From NCBI GenBank assembly GCA_964393115.1, contig CAYMST010000194.1, positions 1-9,318 on the forward strand: 9,318 nt of DNA. Reading direction: 5' to 3'. A model generated the notes under the pieces. That model was not told the DNA's origin. It was given only the letters and a program-made list of their open reading frames with translations, and did no database searches. Position numbers and translations under genes: made by a program. The stretch comes from CAYMST01 sp964393115. Lineage in GTDB: Bacteria > Bacteroidota > Bacteroidia > Cytophagales > Cyclobacteriaceae. Below, one piece after another: positions 6,988-9,318 of this stretch; position 1 is the first letter of the stretch, and each line of letters begins with the position of its first letter.

Positions 6988-7017
6988 CAAAGGTAGCAAT
7001 CTTCCTAGCTGAACAAA
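6988..7017 (-). promoter_or_regulatory. Bacteroidota-type promoter of ectABC
   Basis: Read on the minus strand, TTTG (7017-7014) is the -33 element and TACCTTTG (6995-6988) a perfect TAnnTTTG -7 element, with an 18-bp spacer. Transcription should start around 6981-6984, inside operator 1. Operator 2 and its extra half box end three bases upstream of the -33 element, so the promoter is sandwiched between repressor sites. Confidence 0.8.
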
Positions 7018-7019
7018 GC

Positions 7020-7054
7020 TTCAGTAGTGAAATATTTTAATGGTAAAATATTTC
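7020..7054. promoter_or_regulatory. Compound palindromic operator 2 upstream of ectABC
   Basis: GAAATATTTTA (7029-7039) and TAAAATATTTC (7044-7054) are perfect 11-bp reverse complements around ATGG. An overlapping smaller palindrome, TTCA-GTAG-TGAA, lies at 7020-7031. The 18-mer TTCAGTAGTGAAATATTT at 7020-7037 is repeated exactly at 6969-6986, 51 bp apart, close to five helical turns. The tandem arrangement suggests cooperative binding of more than one MarR dimer. Confidence 0.78.
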
Positions 7055-7077
7055 TGAATAAAACTTATGTGGTTGGA

Positions 7078-7599
7078 TTATTCTTTGTGACGAAATTCTC
7101 CGTCTTCATTGATAGTGACTTCAGGTTCACCAACGATGCTCTCACCAGAGGCGAGGATAGGGCTAGAATCCACATCTTCTGCTTCTATTGAGCTGATTAA
7201 AATCTGAATAGATTTGAGGATCCTTTCTCTATCTTCATTCGTCATAGAGGAAAGACTATTTTCAAGCTTTTTGTGTAGAAACATAGGGGCGTTGTCCAGT
7301 ATTTGTTTGCCCATATCAGTGAGCATTATTTTTATCCTACGCCTGTCGGACTTGGACCTTACACGCTCTACGAGAAGCCTTGATTCAAGTTGGTCAATGA
7401 TGTTGGTGAGCATACTTGGAGACAAGTTGAGTCTTGATCCAATTTCTGAAATTGATTTTGCACCATATTGGTTGAGGTAATCGAGACAGGTCAACTGAGA
7501 AGAGTTGAGACCGATCTGATCTTTAAGCCGACTTGAATAAATATCTACTGCGCGAATGATTTTTCGGATTCCCGCAATGATCTCCTGCTCTAAGGTCAT
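7078..7599 (-). CDS. ectR: MarR-family regulator, probable EctR-like repressor of ectoine genes
   Basis: A 173-residue winged helix-turn-helix protein. After an N-terminal dimerisation helix (to about 28) come GLNSSQLTCLDYLNQ, the HTH SISEIGSRLNLSPSMLTNIIDQLESR (49-74), and the wing with the MarR signature around KSDRRRIKIMLTDMG (83-97), then C-terminal dimer helices (to about 140). An acidic, low-complexity tail of roughly 35 residues (139-173) extends past the usual MarR end. EctR1 of methylotrophs is a MarR protein that represses ectABC; gene order and the palindromes between this gene and ectA suggest the same role, though the symbol is an inference. It is transcribed toward ectA, 144 bp away, from its own promoter. 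No matching palindrome is seen at its own promoter, so autoregulation is not evident. Confidence 0.85.
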   Translation of the reverse strand: MTLEQEIIAGIRKIIRAVDIYSSRLKDQIGLNSSQLTCLDYLNQYGAKSISEIGSRLNLSPSMLTNIIDQLESRLLVERVRSKSDRRRIKIMLTDMGKQILDNAPMFLHKKLENSLSSMTNEDRERILKSIQILISSIEAEDVDSSPILASGESIVGEPEVTINEDGEFRHKE

Positions 7600-7635
7600 C
7601 TCTTATTAAACTTTGGATTCTCTTATTTTCTATTG

Positions 7636-7667
7636 CAAATATAAATTGGATATGGTCATGGCGACAA
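7636..7667 (-). promoter_or_regulatory. Probable promoter of the MarR regulator gene
   Basis: On the minus strand TATATTTG (7643-7636) fits the TAnnTTTG -7 consensus perfectly. A TTG (7667-7665) 21 bp upstream may be the -33 element, which is longer than ideal. The leader to ATG 7599 would be about 30 nt. Confidence 0.5.
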
Positions 7668-7810
7668 CTGAATGGCTTAGAAGAAAGAAGATGAGTATAT
7701 AAAAAATCAAAGACGTGGTAGGTCAGGATCATCCTAAGATTTATATAAAAGTGCTACAAAAAGTGGCGAAAAGCACCTAAGTGCAACAAGATTTAGAATT
7801 GCAACAAAAT

Positions 7811-7846
7811 AAAAAAGCCTCTCAGACTAAACTGAGGGGCTTTTTT
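7811..7846. terminator. Strong bidirectional intrinsic terminator
   Basis: A6-GCCTCTCAG (7811-7825) pairs with CTGAGGGGC-T6 (7832-7846) around ACTAAA: 15 pairs with one G-T wobble, an A-run before and a T-run after. It works in both directions. On the minus strand it directly follows the tRNA-3'-end-like fragment, as real tRNA genes of this phylum are often followed by such a hairpin. It also insulates the MarR gene from IS transcription. Confidence 0.85.
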
Positions 7847-7854
7847 AGAGTAGT

Positions 7855-7876
7855 AGCGGGAGAAGGACTCGAATGG
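7855..7876 (-). pseudogene. Fragment resembling a tRNA 3' end
   Basis: The minus strand reads ATTCGAGTCCTTCTCCCGCT and then ACTACT before the terminator. TTCGAGT is a T-loop, CCTTC a T-stem 3' half and TCCCGCT an acceptor 3' half. The base pairs needed on the 5' side (a GGAGG-like T-stem) are absent: GTGCCA precedes instead, and no anticodon or D arm is found. It is therefore at most a tRNA tail, such as one left by integration or deletion at a tRNA gene. Identity of the tRNA cannot be fixed. Confidence 0.4.
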
Positions 7877-7897
7877 CACCGGCCACCCGGCTTCGAC

Positions 7898-7919
7898 GGA
7901 TCAAGCCATATTTCTGGGG
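7898..7919 (+). repeat. Left terminal inverted repeat of the IS
   Basis: GGATCA, then CC at positions 9-10 and CTGGGG at 17-22, mirrored at 9297-9318. It lies 12 bp past the stop of the transposase ORF. Confidence 0.6.
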
Positions 7920-7930
7920 GACTAATTAGG

Positions 7931-8854
7931 CTAAGCGTAGATTTTAGAGAGTCTGTATAGGAAGAAACTGATGTTTCTTACTCCTCTAAACTGGGATCTA
8001 AATGCTTTAATCTTAGCATTAAAAGATTCTGCAGCTGCATTGGTACTACGTCTTTCAAAATAGGCTAGAATAGCTTGATAATGTTGTTGTATTGTTTTTG
8101 AGACTGTATTGAATGATTTAAAGCCAGCCTTTTCCACCTTGTCATACCATCGGGCCAGTTTTGTAAAAGCAACTCCTTTTTCCTTGGTGTTATGGTAGAT
8201 GTGACCAAGTTGCTGAGCTAATTCATATGCTTGTTCAAGCTTGGGGTAGTGCTTGAACAAGAGTTCTGCACGCCAGATTTGAGAAGCAGTCCATTTAGTT
8301 TTGCTCTTAAACAAAAGGTACCGACTTCGAGCCAATAGTTGCTTATGAGTATCTCCATTCTCTAACCTATCAGCAACAAACTTCTCACCTAGTTCCTTGG
8401 CCAGTTCCATTTCTTCATTCTCTTGAGCAATCGCTTCCCAACGATATGCAATCCTCATTTCCTGAACTGCATCGTAGGCTAGTTTTTGAACATGAAACCT
8501 GTCAGTTACCAGGGTAGCTTTGGTGAAAGTTTTTCTGACAATCTCTTCCATATTGGCAGCCATATCGAGAGTAACTTCTTTAACCAATTTACGTTTCTGG
8601 AGCGATATTTTTTTGATTAGAATAGACTTGACTGTCTGACTATCAGTCCCCTTTATCATTGCCAATAAAGCCCTCTTTTTTCCTTTAGCAGCCTTATTAG
8701 TCACTATTGTATACAACTCACCGCGAGAAAGGGCAGTTTCATCAATGGTCAGGTAAGGACCTATGTTGTCTGGAAAAACGATATAATCTTCGGCGTGTTC
8801 AAGCTGATCCCAAGTTGTGAAATCACTAAGGTGAAAAGCGTATTGTTCTTCCAA
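7931..8854 (-). CDS. IS transposase, catalytic part (DDE, ISL3/ISAon1 type)
   Basis: Visible as 307 residues from a TTG at 8854, this ORF holds the whole DDE catalytic domain that cuts and joins the IS ends. Likely catalytic acids are Asp38 in YLTIDETALSRGELY, then Asp97 in VTLDMAANM or Asp118 in VTDRFHVQKL, and Glu276 in TNAAAESFNAKIKAFR; the ending QFRGVRNISFFLYRL is typical. The frame is open upstream to 8926 and that part (SLGNYYRVNGKRLEEQY) also looks like transposase, but it has no ATG. This indicates expression as a fusion with the upstream ORF by a +1 frame change, not independent initiation. No stop or deletion interrupts it, so the element could be active. Confidence 0.9.
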   Translation of the reverse strand: MEEQYAFHLSDFTTWDQLEHAEDYIVFPDNIGPYLTIDETALSRGELYTIVTNKAAKGKKRALLAMIKGTDSQTVKSILIKKISLQKRKLVKEVTLDMAANMEEIVRKTFTKATLVTDRFHVQKLAYDAVQEMRIAYRWEAIAQENEEMELAKELGEKFVADRLENGDTHKQLLARSRYLLFKSKTKWTASQIWRAELLFKHYPKLEQAYELAQQLGHIYHNTKEKGVAFTKLARWYDKVEKAGFKSFNTVSKTIQQHYQAILAYFERRSTNAAAESFNAKIKAFRSQFRGVRNISFFLYRLSKIYA

Positions 8855-8911
8855 CCGCTTCCCATTTACCCTGTAATAATTTCCCAGGCTCTTACAGCTT
8901 ACAGGATTGTT

Positions 8912-8934
8912 GTCAATGGAGTCCTTTTAAAAAA
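8912..8934 (-). promoter_or_regulatory. Probable +1 recoding site joining the two transposase ORFs
   Basis: On the minus strand a T6A4 run (8934-8925) lies at codons TTT TTA AAA, and ten bases later the first ORF ends as CAT TGA C. Skipping one base in the A-run gives AAG GAC and enters the second ORF. A prfB-like shift at the UGA-C stop would give GAC AAC and do the same. Transcript slippage on the homopolymers is a third option. The frame overlap is only 8926-8913, so the shift must occur here. Confidence 0.55.
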
Positions 8935-9254
8935 GACGCGAATTCCTGTGTCAAACGCGTTCCTTTAGCTACCAAATCCCAATTGCGAGATACTATTTGA
9001 CCTGTACTTTCTATCAACCATCGCCTTCGCTTGACCATCAAATAGCAAGCCTTACCACGAACTGGAAAATCTTGGATTGTAGTGGCATCGTAGAAACCCT
9101 TAGATAGTAATTTCCGATCAGAATACTCGACTGGGATAATATTTCGCTCCTCTAAATGAATACTAAATCTATCGTCAGCCTGCTTAATGTCTGTAACCTC
9201 GAAATAGTCTAACAAACCTTTTGGTAAAAATAACTCCAACAATTCCTTCTCCAA
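8913..9254 (-). CDS. IS transposase N-terminal ORF (ISAon1 type)
   Basis: A 113-residue ORF with the features of the separate N-terminal protein of ISAon1-type elements: ELLELFLPKGLLDYFEV at the start, then TTIQDFPVRGKACYLMVKRRRW and RNWDLVAKGTRLTQEFASFLK. It probably binds the IS ends when joined to the catalytic part. The start is uncertain: no ATG exists upstream in the window, and TTG at 9254 is the best choice. It stops at TGA 8913-8915. The catalytic ORF lies in the +1 frame and is open from 8926, so the two overlap by about 14 bases. Confidence 0.85.
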   Translation of the reverse strand: MEKELLELFLPKGLLDYFEVTDIKQADDRFSIHLEERNIIPVEYSDRKLLSKGFYDATTIQDFPVRGKACYLMVKRRRWLIESTGQIVSRNWDLVAKGTRLTQEFASFLKGLH

Positions 9255-9296
9255 AACTATTCTTTTAGAAGCTAAGTTAGACTTTTGGAAACTACT

Positions 9297-9318
9297 CCCC
9301 AGGTTTTCGGACTGATCC
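9297..9318 (-). repeat. Right terminal inverted repeat of the IS
   Basis: Read on the minus strand it gives GGATCA and CTGGGG at the same offsets as the left end. It lies 43 bp upstream of the first transposase ORF and touches the window end. Confidence 0.55.

Larger units (their letters stand above)
7600..7897. other. Intergenic stretch between the MarR gene and the IS
   Basis: No gene is supported here. It contains the regulator's promoter, a weak hairpin GTGCT/AGCAC (7751-7776), two nearby GCAACAA copies (7783-7789 and 7801-7807), the strong terminator at 7811-7846 and the tRNA-like fragment at 7855-7876. Confidence 0.6.
7898..9318 (-). mobile_element. ISAon1-type (ISL3-like DDE) insertion sequence, apparently complete
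   Basis: Two consecutive minus-strand ORFs encode the N-terminal part and the DDE catalytic part of a transposase, the split layout usual for ISAon1-type elements in Bacteroidota. Putative terminal inverted repeats are visible: the left end begins GGATCA (7898-7903) with CTGGGG (7914-7919), and the right end, read inward from 9318, begins GGATCA with CTGGGG at the same 16-base offset. In total 15 of 22 bases match. The right end coincides with the window edge, so the true boundary could lie beyond it and the target duplication cannot be checked. Length about 1.42 kb. Confidence 0.8.

Noticed and set aside
7214..7732. Open frames at 7214-7480 (plus) and 7523-7732 (minus)
   Set aside because: They overlap the MarR gene in other frames, are unlike any protein I recognise, and the second runs across the MarR promoter.
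7931..9254. Transposase as a frameshift-broken pseudogene
   Set aside because: The two-ORF split is the normal layout of ISAon1-type elements, both ORFs are intact, and the overlap holds a plausible recoding site.
1..9318. CRISPR array or tandem repeats
   Set aside because: No regularly spaced repeats were seen; the only notable repeated sequences are the three operator boxes and the IS ends.

Overview
The window looks like an AT-rich stretch of a free-living, probably marine or salt-exposed member of the Bacteroidota, likely a Cytophagales-type lineage. Four things point there: Bacteroidota-style promoters (TTTG about 18 bp upstream of TAnnTTTG), a lipoprotein with a Bacteroidota-like acidic/glycine start, a Crp/Fnr regulator of the type common in that phylum, and a two-ORF ISAon1-type insertion sequence. 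Ten unresolved bases (N) at 2662-2671 mark an assembly gap, so continuity across that point is not proven.

Layout. 1-404: 3' part of a Crp/Fnr-family regulator gene cut by the window edge. 405-671: non-coding, with two tandem hairpins and what may be decayed coding sequence. 672-2072: a lipoprotein of unknown function. 2198-2578: a group I truncated haemoglobin. 2579-3202: a long gene-free stretch with the N gap and a small GC-rich patch. 3258-4658: a sodium:solute symporter of the PutP type. 4699-4728: a strong hairpin terminator between convergent units. 4800-6933, minus strand: the complete ectoine operon ectA-ectB-ectC with ATGA overlaps at both junctions. 7078-7599, minus: a MarR-type regulator (EctR-like). 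7600-7897: no gene, but a strong hairpin terminator and a short piece resembling a tRNA 3' end. 7898-9318, minus: an apparently complete ISAon1/ISL3-type insertion sequence whose two ORFs must be joined by a +1 frame change.

How the genes work together. EctB makes L-2,4-diaminobutyrate from aspartate semialdehyde, EctA acetylates it, and EctC closes the ring to ectoine, a compatible solute. The best signal in the window is regulatory. A 24-bp palindromic box occurs three times: once just before the symporter start codon (3234-3257) and twice in the ectA upstream region (6963-6986 and 7030-7053). Any two copies agree at 20 of 24 positions. In both promoters the box begins exactly one C after the -7 element, and the -33/-7 spacer is 18 bp in both. 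The simplest reading is that the MarR protein encoded between the IS and ectA represses both ectoine synthesis and the symporter. That would make the symporter an osmolyte (ectoine or proline/betaine) importer in the same regulon. No aspartokinase gene (ask_ect) and no ectoine hydroxylase gene (ectD) is present. The IS, the tRNA-like remnant, the GC-rich patch and the N gap around the ect block are compatible with an accessory, acquired locus, but this is inference.
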